Notes: generated from the sequence alone by a model not told the origin. A DNA stretch of 40,586 nucleotides from an uncultured Bacilli bacterium (GCA_947624845.1 CANQMB010000001.1:1-40586), one strand, 5' to 3'. Shown: positions 15,427 through 25,064, counted from the stretch's first letter. A program made the numbers and translations.

Positions 15427-18057
15427 ATGAAGTATGTGTATACCTTCAGTGAAGGAAACAAAGATATGCGAAATCTATTAGGAGGAAAAGGAGCCAATCT
15501 TGCAGAGATGACGAGTATTGGATTACCGGTCCCTCAAGGATTTACGATTACGACAGAAGCTTGTACCAAATATTATGAAGATGGTAAAAATATTAATGAA
15601 GAAATTCAGGAACAAATTAATGAATATATTGAAAAATTGGAACAAATAACGGGAAAGAAATTCGGAGATAAAGAAAATCCACTTTTAGTTTCCGTTCGAT
15701 CTGGTGCCAGAGCTTCTATGCCAGGAATGATGGATACTATTTTGAATTTAGGATTAAATGAAGAAGTGGTCGATGTTTTAGCTTCAAAATCTGGAAATCC
15801 ACGTTGGGCTTGGGATTGTTATCGACGTTTTATACAAATGTATTCCGATGTCGTTATGGAAGTTGGTAAAAAATATTTTGAGCAATTAATTGATCAAATG
15901 AAAGAAAAAAAAGGTGTCACTCAAGATATTGAACTTTCAGCAGAAGATTTGAAAGAATTAGCAAATCAGTTTAAAAAAGAATATAAAGATAAAGTGGGAA
16001 CAGAATTTCCAACAGATCCAAAAGAACAATTAATGGGTGCTGTAAAGGCAGTATTCCGCAGTTGGGATAATCCGAGAGCCAATGTCTATCGTCGTGATAA
16101 TGATATTCCGTATTCTTGGGGAACTGCAGTCAATGTTCAAGCCATGGCTTTTGGTAATATGGGAGATGATTGTGGAACCGGAGTTGCCTTTACTCGAGAT
16201 CCAGCGACTGGGGAAAAAGGATTGTTTGGTGAATTTTTAACGAATGCACAAGGAGAAGATGTCGTTGCCGGAGTTCGTACTCCAATGCATATTAGTGAAA
16301 TGGAAGAACAATTTCCAGAAGCCTTCCAACAATTTAAAGAAGTTTGCCAGATTTTAGAGAAGCATTATCGTGATATGCAAGATATGGAATTTACGGTAGA
16401 ACATGGAAAGCTTTACATGTTACAAACTAGAAATGGAAAAAGAACGGCTCAAGCCGCTTTGAAAATTGCCTGTGATTTAGTGGATGAGGGTATGCGTACC
16501 GAAGAAGAAGCCGTTGAAATGATTGATCCAAGAAATTTGGATACTTTATTACATCCTCAATTTGATTCAAAAGCATTGAAAGAAGCAACACCAATTGGGA
16601 AAGGCCTTGGTGCATCTCCAGGAGCGGCTTGTGGTAAAATTGTATTTACTGCAGAAGATGCTGTAGAATGGAATGAACGCGGAGAAAAAGTAGTCCTTGT
16701 ACGACTTGAAACTTCTCCAGAAGATATTACAGGAATGAAAGTAAGTCAAGGAATTTTAACTGTCCGTGGAGGAATGACGAGTCATGCTGCTGTTGTTGCT
16801 CGTGGAATGGGTACTTGCTGTGTTTCTGGTTGTGGTGAAATTGTAATGGATGAAGAAAATAAATGTTTTACCTTAAAAGGAAAGACTTATCATGAAGGAG
16901 ATGCAATTTCAATCGATGGATCTACAGGAAATATCTACGATGGTTTAATTCCAACTGTCGATGCAACGATTGCAGGTGAATTTGGTCGCGTGATGAAGTG
17001 GGCAGATCAAATTCGTACTTTAAAAGTAAGAACAAATGCAGATACACCAAAAGATGCCAAAAAAGCAAAAGAATTAGGAGCTGAAGGTATTGGTTTATGT
17101 CGTACGGAACACATGTTCTTTGAAGAAGATCGAATTGCAGCTTTCCGAGAGATGATTTGTGCGGATACAAAAGAAGAAAGAGAAAAGGCTCTTGACAAGA
17201 TTTTGCCTTATCAACAGGGAGATTTTGAAGCCCTTTATGAAGCTTTGGAAGGATATCCAGTAACCATTCGTTTTCTAGATCCTCCTCTTCATGAATTTGT
17301 TCCAGTGGAAGAAGCAGATATTAAAAAGTTGGCAGATGCTCAAGGAAAATCAGTAGAGGATATTAAAAACTTAATTGCTTCTTTACATGAATTTAATCCA
17401 ATGATGGGACATCGTGGTTGTCGTTTGGCAGTAACTTATCCAGAAATTGCAACGATGCAGACTAGAGCGGTGATTCGTGCTGCAATTAATATTAAGAAAA
17501 AACATCCTGATTGGGAAATTAAACCAGAAATTATGATTCCATTGGTATGCGAAGTAAAAGAGTTGAAGTTTGTAAAAAAAGTCGTTGTCGATGCTGCAGA
17601 TGAAGAAATTTCAAAAGCGGACATTGATTTAGAATATGAAGTGGGTACGATGATTGAAATCCCACGTGCGGCATTAACAGCAGATGAAATTGCAAAAGAA
17701 GCTGATTTCTTCTGTTTTGGAACGAATGATTTAACACAGATGACTTTTGGATTTTCTCGTGATGATGCTGGAAAATTCTTAAACGCTTACTATGATGCTA
17801 AAATTTTGGAAAATGATCCATTTGCAAAATTAGATCAAACTGGCGTTGGTAAGTTAATGGAAACAGCAGTAAAATTAGGAAAACCAGAGAATCCAAATTT
17901 ACATATTGGAATTTGTGGTGAACATGGTGGAGATCCATCCTCTGTTGAGTTCTGCCATAAAATTGGTCTGGACTATGTATCTTGTTCTCCATACCGTGTG
18001 CCAATTGCAAGATTAGCAGCAGCACAAGCTGCAATTAAAGAAAAAGCAAATAAATAG
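15427..18057 (+). CDS. ppdK: Pyruvate, phosphate dikinase
   Basis: 876 residues, the usual PPDK length. The N-terminal nucleotide-binding domain has LLGGKGANLAEM, SVRSGARASMPGMMDTILNLG and MGDDCGTGVAFTRDPATGEK. The phosphohistidine domain has GGMTSHAAVVARGMGTCC with the catalytic His453. The C-terminal PEP/pyruvate barrel has EGIGLCRTEHMFF, FGTNDLTQM and the final GICGEHGGDPSSVEFCHKIG. It interconverts PEP, AMP and PPi with pyruvate, ATP and Pi; in fermenting Firmicutes it commonly runs in glycolysis or gluconeogenesis. AAAGGAGG precedes the ATG, suggesting high expression. No PPDK regulatory protein is adjacent. Confidence 0.97.
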   Translation: MKYVYTFSEGNKDMRNLLGGKGANLAEMTSIGLPVPQGFTITTEACTKYYEDGKNINEEIQEQINEYIEKLEQITGKKFGDKENPLLVSVRSGARASMPGMMDTILNLGLNEEVVDVLASKSGNPRWAWDCYRRFIQMYSDVVMEVGKKYFEQLIDQMKEKKGVTQDIELSAEDLKELANQFKKEYKDKVGTEFPTDPKEQLMGAVKAVFRSWDNPRANVYRRDNDIPYSWGTAVNVQAMAFGNMGDDCGTGVAFTRDPATGEKGLFGEFLTNAQGEDVVAGVRTPMHISEMEEQFPEAFQQFKEVCQILEKHYRDMQDMEFTVEHGKLYMLQTRNGKRTAQAALKIACDLVDEGMRTEEEAVEMIDPRNLDTLLHPQFDSKALKEATPIGKGLGASPGAACGKIVFTAEDAVEWNERGEKVVLVRLETSPEDITGMKVSQGILTVRGGMTSHAAVVARGMGTCCVSGCGEIVMDEENKCFTLKGKTYHEGDAISIDGSTGNIYDGLIPTVDATIAGEFGRVMKWADQIRTLKVRTNADTPKDAKKAKELGAEGIGLCRTEHMFFEEDRIAAFREMICADTKEEREKALDKILPYQQGDFEALYEALEGYPVTIRFLDPPLHEFVPVEEADIKKLADAQGKSVEDIKNLIASLHEFNPMMGHRGCRLAVTYPEIATMQTRAVIRAAINIKKKHPDWEIKPEIMIPLVCEVKELKFVKKVVVDAADEEISKADIDLEYEVGTMIEIPRAALTADEIAKEADFFCFGTNDLTQMTFGFSRDDAGKFLNAYYDAKILENDPFAKLDQTGVGKLMETAVKLGKPENPNLHIGICGEHGGDPSSVEFCHKIGLDYVSCSPYRVPIARLAAAQAAIKEKANK

Positions 18058-18066
18058 TGATCAATT

Positions 18067-18103
18067 AAGACTAAGATATTAAATTGCATATCTTAGTCTT
18101 TTT
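18067..18103 (+). terminator. Terminator after ppdK
   Basis: Stem AAGACTAAGATAT (18067-18079) with ATATCTTAGTCTT (18088-18100), then T's. A 13-bp perfect stem. Confidence 0.9.
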
Positions 18104-18249
18104 AAGAATAATGTGTCAAGGTTTGAAAATAACAAATTAAATTTAATATAAAGTAAAAAAATAGAAGATAGCTAATATGAGAAATTTGCAAGAGGTTAAG
18201 TTTTAATATATAATAGAAATGAATAAAAAATATAAGGAGGAAAAAATAT

Positions 18250-18633
18250 ATGGCTCTAATTAAATGTAAAGAATGCGGAAAAGAAGTTAGTGATAAAGCG
18301 GCAACTTGTCCAAATTGTGGATGCCCAATATTTGAAAAAAAGGAAGAAAGTAAAGTAATTATTTTTGGACTAAGTCAAATGGGTTTGCTTGGTGGAAAAT
18401 TAAAAATTTATGTGGATGGAGAATTCGTTGGTGAGGTTAAAAAAGGACAGAATTTAGAAATTCCAATTGAAAAGGATTGTACTATTTCAGCAAAATGTGG
18501 TATAAATCCAAGCAAAGGAAAGATAGATGTTAAAGCAGGGAAAACAACAAAAATTAAATATGAATATAATCGAATTTCTGGTTGTTTTATCCCATGTATT
18601 GTAGATGAGGTTACAAATACAGTCAATTATTAA
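18250..18633 (+). CDS. Zinc-ribbon protein with PEGA-like C-terminal domain
   Basis: 127 residues. The N-terminal zinc ribbon is plain: IKCKECGKEVSDKAATCPNCGCPI (C-x2-C ... C-x2-C). After ~35 residues comes a beta-rich part (KLKIYVDGEFVGEVKKGQNL, then CTISAKCG, KIDVKAGKTTKIKYEY), which has the look of PEGA or similar small beta-sandwich domains. There is no strong transmembrane helix. RBS AAGGAGG precedes the ATG. It lies in a more AT-rich stretch together with the MMPL transporter. Function unknown; soluble zinc-ribbon adaptors are common in gut Firmicutes. Confidence 0.7.
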   Translation: MALIKCKECGKEVSDKAATCPNCGCPIFEKKEESKVIIFGLSQMGLLGGKLKIYVDGEFVGEVKKGQNLEIPIEKDCTISAKCGINPSKGKIDVKAGKTTKIKYEYNRISGCFIPCIVDEVTNTVNY

Positions 18634-18661
18634 AATCACAATATAATAAAAAAAATTAAAC

Positions 18662-18695
18662 AAGGGTTCTATTTTAAGATAGAACCCTATTTTTT
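18662..18695 (+). terminator. Terminator after the zinc-ribbon gene (copy 1 of a repeated terminator)
   Basis: Stem AGGGTTCTAT (18663-18672), loop TTTAAG, stem ATAGAACCCT (18679-18688), then T run. A near copy occurs at 22911-22945 after the MMPL gene. Confidence 0.88.
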
Positions 18696-18778
18696 TACAT
18701 TAAATTCTTAGTTTTATATAATTTTATAATTGTTTATTAAATAAAATAGTGGTAAGGTATTATCTTGGAGGCAAAAAT

Positions 18779-21700
18779 ATGCGAAAAATAACTGATTTTA
18801 TTGTAAAAGGACGATATGTCTTTTTGGCCATATTTATAATAGTAGCAATATTTAGTTTATATTTATCTACTAAAGTAAATATAAATGACGATATTATGAA
18901 ATATCTTCCTAAAACATCAGAAACTAAAATAGGTAAAGATATTATGGATAAAGAATTTGCTGAACAAGATTCTTCGGTACTTAATGTTATGTTTCAAGGA
19001 TTAGAAGATAGAGAAAAGGAAGATACTTTAAAAAAATTACAAAATGTTGATGGCGTAAGTTCTGTTGATTATAAAAATACAGAAGAATATAATAAAGATA
19101 AATATACTTTATATGTTCTAAATGTAGATGATTACGATCATTCAAAAACTGCCACGAATGTTTATAATTATGTTAAAGATAATTTTAAAACAGCAGGAAT
19201 GAGTGGATCTATATATGATGAAAATAAACCAATATTACAATTATGGATTGTAATATTAGCAATCGCTTTTGCCATGATTATTTTAATCATATTAAGTGAT
19301 TCTTATGTTGAACCGTGGCTATATTTAATTTCTATAGGAATAGCAGTATTCATTAATAAAGGAACAAATATTATGTTTGATAGTGTATCCTCTATAACAA
19401 ATTCTATTGTAGCCATATTACAACTTGCATTATCAATGGACTATTCAATTATGTTATCCAATAGATATAAACAAGAAAAATTAACTCATAATAACAAAAT
19501 TGATGCCATGAAAGAAGCGTTATACCATTCCTTTAAAGCGATATCAAGTAGTTCGGTTACAACAATTGTCGGTTTAGTTGCTCTTGTATTTATGAGTTTC
19601 ACAATTGGTAAAGATTTAGGCGTCGTTTTAGCCAAAGGTGTGTTATTAAGTTTAATTAGTATTTTCTTTTGTTTACCTGCCTTACTCTTAATATTTGATA
19701 ATTTGATTACAAAAACACAAAAGAAATCTCCTAAATTTAATTTAACTGGATTAGGAAAATTTATATATAAGACTAGATATATTCAAGGAATTTTCATAGT
19801 TGTGTTGTTTATTGGAGCTTACTTTTTAAAAGGAAATATTGGGATACTTTATACAGATTCAGAGCAAGATAAAGTTGGAAAAGTTTTTCCAGAAACAAAT
19901 CAAATCGCTATCGTATATAATAATAAATATGAAGAATTAATAAAGAATTATTGTAAAAAACTAGAAAATGATGAAAACATCGATCAAGTGTTATGCTATT
20001 CAAATACAATAAATGAAAAATTAACGTACAATGAATTAAATAAAAAATTTAAGGATTTAGGTCAAGATACACAGATAGAAGAAGACCTAATTAAACTTAT
20101 TTATTACAATTATTATAATCAAGATGCCAATAATAAAATGACATTAAATGAGTTTATTTCATTTATTAAAAAAGACATCTATACAAATGATAAATTTCGG
20201 GATTCAATAGATCAAGACACTAAAGAGAATTTAGATTTACTAGAAAATTTTACAACGCCATCTTTAATTAACAAAAATAGAAGTACAAATGAGATTGCTG
20301 ATATTTTAGGAATGAATAAAGACGATGTCGAAAAGATTTTGATTTACTATAATAGTAAAAATATTAAAACTAAAATGACCATTCGAGAATTTGTTAATTT
20401 TATGCTTACTGATGTTGCGAATGATAAAGAGTATTCATCAAGTTTAGACGCAGCAACGATTTCAAAATTAAACCAATTGCAAAAGTTTGCTAATGTAAAT
20501 AATATAAATAAAAAGATGAATTCAAGTGAACTTTCTAACGTTTTTGAAATCGATAAAGATTTAATAGAACAGCTATTCTTGTTTTATAGAACAACTATAA
20601 ATAGTAATACAAAAATGACTCTAAATGAGTTTGTAAATTTTGCTTTCAATATGTCTTTAGAAAATACTTATAAAGACATGTTTGATGAAAATACCATTCA
20701 ATCATTAACAATTTTAAAAACATTAAGTAATAAGCAAAATGTAACTACAAATTTGGATATGTCATCTATGAAGACATTTCTAAATAATTTAGGATTGAGT
20801 TTAGATGATCCTGCTTTATCACTTTTGTATATTTATTATACGGGTTATAATACAGATACCCAATTAACTTTAAATACTTTCGCAAACACGGCCTTAAATA
20901 TGGCAAAGAATGAAAATTATCAATCCTATTTTAATGAAGAAACATTAAAATCATTGCAAACTATAGTATCATTGAATTCTTATTATGATTCTGAATTATC
21001 TAATACAGAATTATATAAAATGTTTGAAATAGATGAAGCAACGGGTATGAAATTAAATTATGCTATTACTCATGAATCTACAGGTACTTATAATATGACA
21101 CCTTTACAATTTGTAAATACATTACTACAAACAAGTGACATCGTATCACAATTAAATGAAACTCAAAAATTATCTTTAAGTACTGCCCAATATATAATGA
21201 ATCATATTTCTACTGAATATGGTGTAGATGAATTATCAAATGCTTTGACTCAAGACAAAACTGTGGTGAGTATGATTTATGGAGTATATGATTCTCAAAA
21301 TGGGAAACTCAAAAATATATCTGTAAAAGAAGTCATTAATTTCCTATATAATAATAAGAAAAATCCTTTATTTGCAGAAAAATTGACACAAGTAAGTAAT
21401 TTATTAGAACTTGCTCATATAATCGTTAATAATTTAGATACAACTTATAGTTTTTCTGAAATAAGTAATATTACAGGTACAGACAAAGAACAACTAGCTA
21501 AAATATTTGGAGTATATGATTATAATAATGAAATAACGACAATGACACCATTAGAATTTGTAGATTTAATATTAAAAAATAAAAATAATGAGTTATTAAA
21601 GGGTAAAGTATCTGATTCAGAATTTAAAGAACTATCCTTAGTGAAAGAAGTAATGACATCAACACTCAATAATACAAAATACACCTCTTCTAGTTTAAGT

Positions 21701-22873
21701 TCATTATTAAATATTGATAATCATACGATGAGTTTATTATTTAGTTTATATCATTCTAAATATATAAAATCAAATCAAGAAATTTCACTATATAATTATG
21801 TTCAATTTATCGTTCAAGATGTTATGAACAATAAGGATTATTCAGCGAAATTCGATGATTCAAAGAAAGAAAAATTAACAACGATTCATAGTATAATGAA
21901 CAAATCTTTAAATAGTGAAAAATATACAGCTCATGAAACATTTACATCCTTAGATATATTAAGTAATCATTTAGATAAATCTCTTGTAGATTTAGTATAT
22001 ATGTACTATGGAAGTAATAAAGAATATCATGATTCATGGAAGATGACAATTGAAGAATTTATTCATTATTTATATTCTGATATTTTAACGGATTCAAGAT
22101 TTGATGATTTTATAAATTCATCAATTCGAAAAAAAGTTATAAATTCTAAAAAAACAGTGGATAAATCAAAAGATTTAATTGTATCTGATAAATATTCAAG
22201 AATTATATTAAATACAAAATATGCGAAAGAACAGGAGGATACCTATAAGTTTATTCATTCTATTCAAAATGAAATTGGAAACTATGATGATATATACATT
22301 GTTGGAGATTCTCCTATGGCAGTAGAAATTTCTAAAACTTTCAATGATGAATTAAATAAGATTACAATTTTAACAATGATATTTATATTTATTGTTGTTG
22401 CAATCACATTTAAGGATTTAATTATTCCATTTGTTTTGGTACTTATTATTCAAACTGCTGTATATTTAACTATGAGCGCTATTTCCATTACAGGAGGTTC
22501 CGTATATTTCATATCTTTATTGATAGTTCAAGCAATATTAATGGGAGCGACGATAGATTATGCCATTGTTTATACCTCTTATTATCGGGAATCAAGATTG
22601 ACGATGGGAATTAAAGATTCTGTAATTAATGCTTATAATAAATCGATTCATACCATAATTAGTTCTTCATCCATCTTAATAATTGTTACATTAGTAGTAG
22701 CAGGATTTGCCTCAGCCATTGCAGCTAAGATATGTGAAACGATTTCACAGGGGACTTTTGCTTCGGTGCTATTAATTTTATTTGTATTACCTGGTGTACT
22801 TGCTGCAACAGATCAAATAATTTGTAGAAAAGGATATTATAAAGAACATGACGAAGTAAAAGTTAAAAAATAA
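18779..22873 (+). CDS. Giant MMPL/RND-family transporter with eight tandem repeats in its outer loop
   Basis: 1364 residues. The start at 18779 has GGAGG upstream. The N-terminal half has TM1 (YVFLAIFIIVAIFSLYLST), an outer loop with NINDDIMKYLPKTSET, then a TM bundle (~residues 150-330) including LALSMDYSIMLSNRY. The C-terminal bundle (~1190-1350) has ILMGATIDYAIVYTSYYRE. The D-Y pairs are the proton-relay-like MMPL/HAE3 motifs. Between the halves the second outer loop is enlarged to ~800 residues. It holds eight ~79-residue repeats (residues ~453-1087) that each begin like KMTLNEFVNF and end in a YY/VY segment, flanked by partial copies. The substrate is unknown; MMPL proteins often export lipids or glycolipids. 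It is AT-rich compared with ppdK. Confidence 0.85.
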   Translation: MRKITDFIVKGRYVFLAIFIIVAIFSLYLSTKVNINDDIMKYLPKTSETKIGKDIMDKEFAEQDSSVLNVMFQGLEDREKEDTLKKLQNVDGVSSVDYKNTEEYNKDKYTLYVLNVDDYDHSKTATNVYNYVKDNFKTAGMSGSIYDENKPILQLWIVILAIAFAMIILIILSDSYVEPWLYLISIGIAVFINKGTNIMFDSVSSITNSIVAILQLALSMDYSIMLSNRYKQEKLTHNNKIDAMKEALYHSFKAISSSSVTTIVGLVALVFMSFTIGKDLGVVLAKGVLLSLISIFFCLPALLLIFDNLITKTQKKSPKFNLTGLGKFIYKTRYIQGIFIVVLFIGAYFLKGNIGILYTDSEQDKVGKVFPETNQIAIVYNNKYEELIKNYCKKLENDENIDQVLCYSNTINEKLTYNELNKKFKDLGQDTQIEEDLIKLIYYNYYNQDANNKMTLNEFISFIKKDIYTNDKFRDSIDQDTKENLDLLENFTTPSLINKNRSTNEIADILGMNKDDVEKILIYYNSKNIKTKMTIREFVNFMLTDVANDKEYSSSLDAATISKLNQLQKFANVNNINKKMNSSELSNVFEIDKDLIEQLFLFYRTTINSNTKMTLNEFVNFAFNMSLENTYKDMFDENTIQSLTILKTLSNKQNVTTNLDMSSMKTFLNNLGLSLDDPALSLLYIYYTGYNTDTQLTLNTFANTALNMAKNENYQSYFNEETLKSLQTIVSLNSYYDSELSNTELYKMFEIDEATGMKLNYAITHESTGTYNMTPLQFVNTLLQTSDIVSQLNETQKLSLSTAQYIMNHISTEYGVDELSNALTQDKTVVSMIYGVYDSQNGKLKNISVKEVINFLYNNKKNPLFAEKLTQVSNLLELAHIIVNNLDTTYSFSEISNITGTDKEQLAKIFGVYDYNNEITTMTPLEFVDLILKNKNNELLKGKVSDSEFKELSLVKEVMTSTLNNTKYTSSSLSSLLNIDNHTMSLLFSLYHSKYIKSNQEISLYNYVQFIVQDVMNNKDYSAKFDDSKKEKLTTIHSIMNKSLNSEKYTAHETFTSLDILSNHLDKSLVDLVYMYYGSNKEYHDSWKMTIEEFIHYLYSDILTDSRFDDFINSSIRKKVINSKKTVDKSKDLIVSDKYSRIILNTKYAKEQEDTYKFIHSIQNEIGNYDDIYIVGDSPMAVEISKTFNDELNKITILTMIFIFIVVAITFKDLIIPFVLVLIIQTAVYLTMSAISITGGSVYFISLLIVQAILMGATIDYAIVYTSYYRESRLTMGIKDSVINAYNKSIHTIISSSSILIIVTLVVAGFASAIAAKICETISQGTFASVLLILFVLPGVLAATDQIICRKGYYKEHDEVKVKK
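20135..22039 (+). repeat. Eight diverged ~238-bp in-frame coding repeats
   Basis: Repeat units begin at the K-M-T-x-x-E-F-x-x-F motif: KMTLNEFISF, KMTIREFVNF, KMTLNEFVNF, QLTLNTFANT, NMTPLQFVNT, NISVKEVINF, TMTPLEFVDL, and a degenerate unit EISLYNYVQF. A partial ninth unit starts at 22040 (KMTIEEFIHY) and a half unit precedes the first. DNA identity between units is low, so the array is old. Confidence 0.75.
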
Positions 22874-22910
22874 AATGAACGATAATCATTGTATAATATA
22901 TTATTTATGT

Positions 22911-22945
22911 AAGGGATCTATTATAAAATAGAACCCTCTTTTTTT
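22911..22945 (+). terminator. Terminator after the MMPL gene (copy 2 of a repeated terminator)
   Basis: AGGGATCTAT (22912-22921) with ATAGAACCCT (22928-22937) and a T run. One A-A mismatch in the stem; otherwise nearly the same as 18662-18695. Confidence 0.82.
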
Positions 22946-23010
22946 TGCAATCATAATCTTCTTCCTTTGGTGGGAGAAAATGAAGAAAAAAGGGAGTAGA
23001 GATAATCAAA

Positions 23011-23039
23011 TTGACGAAATTTTGTCACCATGATATCAT
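23011..23039 (+). promoter_or_regulatory. Promoter of the acyltransferase gene
   Basis: TTGACG (23011-23016), a 17-base spacer, TATCAT (23034-23039) preceded by TGA (extended -10 style). The ATG lies about 30 bases downstream. Confidence 0.6.
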
Positions 23040-23068
23040 AAACATAGAATTTGAATGGAATGAGTAGT

Positions 23069-24048
23069 ATGAGTAAAAGAATTGATAGTTTTCAGTATTT
23101 AAGATGTTTGTGTGCAATGGCCGTTTTTGTCAGTCATTTACCTTACTTTTCTAAAATGAATGAAATGAATGGGCAAGCAGGTGTAGCTTTATTTATGATC
23201 ATGAGTGGTTTTTTTATTATGTTTTCTTCCGAAAGAGAAAAAAATAATATATTGTTAAAAAAAATAATAAAAATAGTACCCTTATATTGGACTTTAACTC
23301 TATTACTTTTTCTAGTGGCGATCCTAAAACCAACTTTATTAAATTACACGGAAGCTTCAGGAATCCAATTAGTAAAATCATTATTTTTTATTCCCTTTTA
23401 CGTGGCAGGCTCTGGTCATAAACCGATTATTAATGTAGGATGGTATTTAGATATTGAAATGGCATTCGTTCTTCTTTTTGCTATTATATCTAAAATTAAT
23501 TTTCATAGGCGAGGGGTTTATACAGGGACTATTTTATTAGGACTCTTTTTCCTAGGAAGACTGCTGCCATCTTCAAATTTTTTCTTTGAAGTCTACACTT
23601 CATTTTATGTGATTTATTACTTCGTTGGAATCTTGTTCTACTATATATATATATATATATAAACAAGAAAAAAATTCAATATAGTTTCCCGTTTGCAGAT
23701 ATTTTATTATTTCTTTTATTTATTCCTTATGCCTATTTTTTTAAATATAATTATTTCTTTTTATTTCTCACTTTCCTTTATTTTTTTAGTATTTGTATTT
23801 TGGGAAAAAGTACTTATAATTCATTTTTTCTAGAAATGGGCAATTATAGTTATGCTTTTTATTTGATTCATTACTTTATTATAGGGATATTTAACCGAAT
23901 TTTCTTATGGAATTTAACAGAGTTAAATTTAATGACTATTTTTCAAATTCTTTTCATCTTTTTCGTTACCTTTTTTATAGCAAAGATAGTGACGAAAATA
24001 TTTAGTAAATTGGAAAAACAATTGAAATTGAAGCTATTAAAAAATTGA
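23069..24048 (+). CDS. Acyltransferase-3 family membrane protein, out of frame at a (TA)10 tract
   Basis: The first part (to TAA at 23660) starts SKRIDSFQYLRCLCAMAVFV-SHL, with the catalytic-type His of acyltransferase 3, then GQAGVALFMIMSGFFI and NVGWYLDIEMAF; it ends within a (TA)10 run as YYIYIYI-stop. Directly after, another frame runs from 23662 (KKKIQYSFPFADILLFL, then ILGKSTYNSFFL and YSYAFYLIHYF) to TGA at 24048, carrying the C-terminal membrane segments of the same family. Removing one TA unit joins the two frames into a ~325-residue protein of normal length. The family O-acetylates or otherwise acylates surface polysaccharides. The start could also be ATG 23060. Confidence 0.82.
23642..23661 (+). 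repeat. (TA)10 dinucleotide tract inside the acyltransferase coding region
   Basis: Ten uninterrupted TA units. With nine units the reading frame is TAC-TAT-ATA-TAT-ATA-TAT-ATA-AAC-AAG and continues into the second half; with ten it hits TAA. Confidence 0.95.
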
Positions 24049-24051
24049 TAA

Positions 24052-24087
24052 AAAAATAACAAAATCATAGGATTGTTGTTATTTTTT
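24052..24087. terminator. Bidirectional terminator between acyltransferase and the 24079 gene
   Basis: AAAAATAACAA (24052-24062) pairs with TTGTTATTTTTT (24076-24087); it overlaps the stop of the minus-strand gene. Confidence 0.7.
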
Positions 24088-24972
24088 GTTTTGAAAGAAT
24101 GTATTGATTTCTTTTTGTAATATTTTTTGATACTCATTTGATGGTTCATCTTCATCATAACAGACGATATCTAAAAGTTTGGTCATCCTTGCAAAGGCAA
24201 AAGGATTATTGTCCATCACTTGATTGTAATAAACTACTAAATCGGGAACCTCAGTTTCTTGAATGAAAGTATCTTCTGCGAATTGTTTAAATTGTGGGTC
24301 CTGATATAGTTTTTGCAGGAACTGGTTTTCTTTTAAATGAAATACAATAGACTTGTTGGGTTCGTTTTGAACAAAAGAATCTAATAAATAGTTTTCTCCA
24401 GGATGATTTTTTCCATAAATTCTTAAAAAGTTGGCTGCTTTTTCAGTGCAGTGAGAAAGAATTCCGTTTTCAAGTGAGGTATGAACATAAGAAATCGTAT
24501 CTGTGGGAAGATCCCAGTTATAGCGAGCAATTCCAGATTTAAATAAGACACTCTGATCGAAAACTTCTGAACTTTGAATTCGAATGGCTGCTAATACTTC
24601 ATGCAAAAGGGTTGTGATTGCCAAGGAAGTGTTTTTTTCTTGAGTAGAAATAAAAAGCGTTCTCTGTTCTAGTAATTCATCTTCATTAAAATCATATAAA
24701 TTATAAAAAAAAGATGATTTTTCACTTAATTCATATAAATCTTGAAATTCATATTCTAATCCGTTTTGAATCATTAAAGAGGGGATATCTTCTTTGCCAT
24801 AAAAAATGTTTAACTCTTGAAAGAAAGATTGAATTTTTTCGTGAACGAGTTTTCCATAGCTCAAATCAATGGCTAACGTGACTAAAGAAAGTTCTTCTTT
24901 AATTAGGGAAGGAATATTGGAATGTGTACAAAGATTTTCATCAATTATTTTTTTAGATTCTAATAAATTCAT
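24079..24972 (-). CDS. Hypothetical cytoplasmic protein
   Basis: 297 residues, no recognised family. It is soluble and acidic, with no signal peptide or membrane segment. One segment, LAITTLLHEVLAAIRIQ, looks like a helix of an M-class peptidase but lacks the second His of HExxH, so I do not call it a protease. GAGGAAACCAC precedes the ATG on the minus strand. It is divergent from the PfkB kinase gene and appears monocistronic. Confidence 0.6.
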   Translation of the reverse strand: MNLLESKKIIDENLCTHSNIPSLIKEELSLVTLAIDLSYGKLVHEKIQSFFQELNIFYGKEDIPSLMIQNGLEYEFQDLYELSEKSSFFYNLYDFNEDELLEQRTLFISTQEKNTSLAITTLLHEVLAAIRIQSSEVFDQSVLFKSGIARYNWDLPTDTISYVHTSLENGILSHCTEKAANFLRIYGKNHPGENYLLDSFVQNEPNKSIVFHLKENQFLQKLYQDPQFKQFAEDTFIQETEVPDLVVYYNQVMDNNPFAFARMTKLLDIVCYDEDEPSNEYQKILQKEINTFFQNKK

Positions 24973-25064
24973 GTGGTTTCCTCTTTTCTTGATGAATTAT
25001 TCTAGCACAACTGTGTTTGCTTGTCTACAAGTTGTTAACTGTTGTCAATCAAAAAAAATTCTAT

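Noticed and set aside
20135..22039. EF-hand calcium-binding repeats in the MMPL loop
   Set aside because: Some units have D-N-D-rich turns, but the 12-residue D-x-D-x-D-G spacing of EF-hands is not met.
23642..23661. (TA)10 as pure sequencing error
   Set aside because: Cannot be fully excluded, but a simple dinucleotide tract of this length at the exact break is better explained by slippage in the cell; kept as a finding with read counting as the test.
24079..24972. HE motif (TLLHEVLAA) as a metalloprotease site
   Set aside because: The second His of HExxH is missing and no other peptidase motif is seen.
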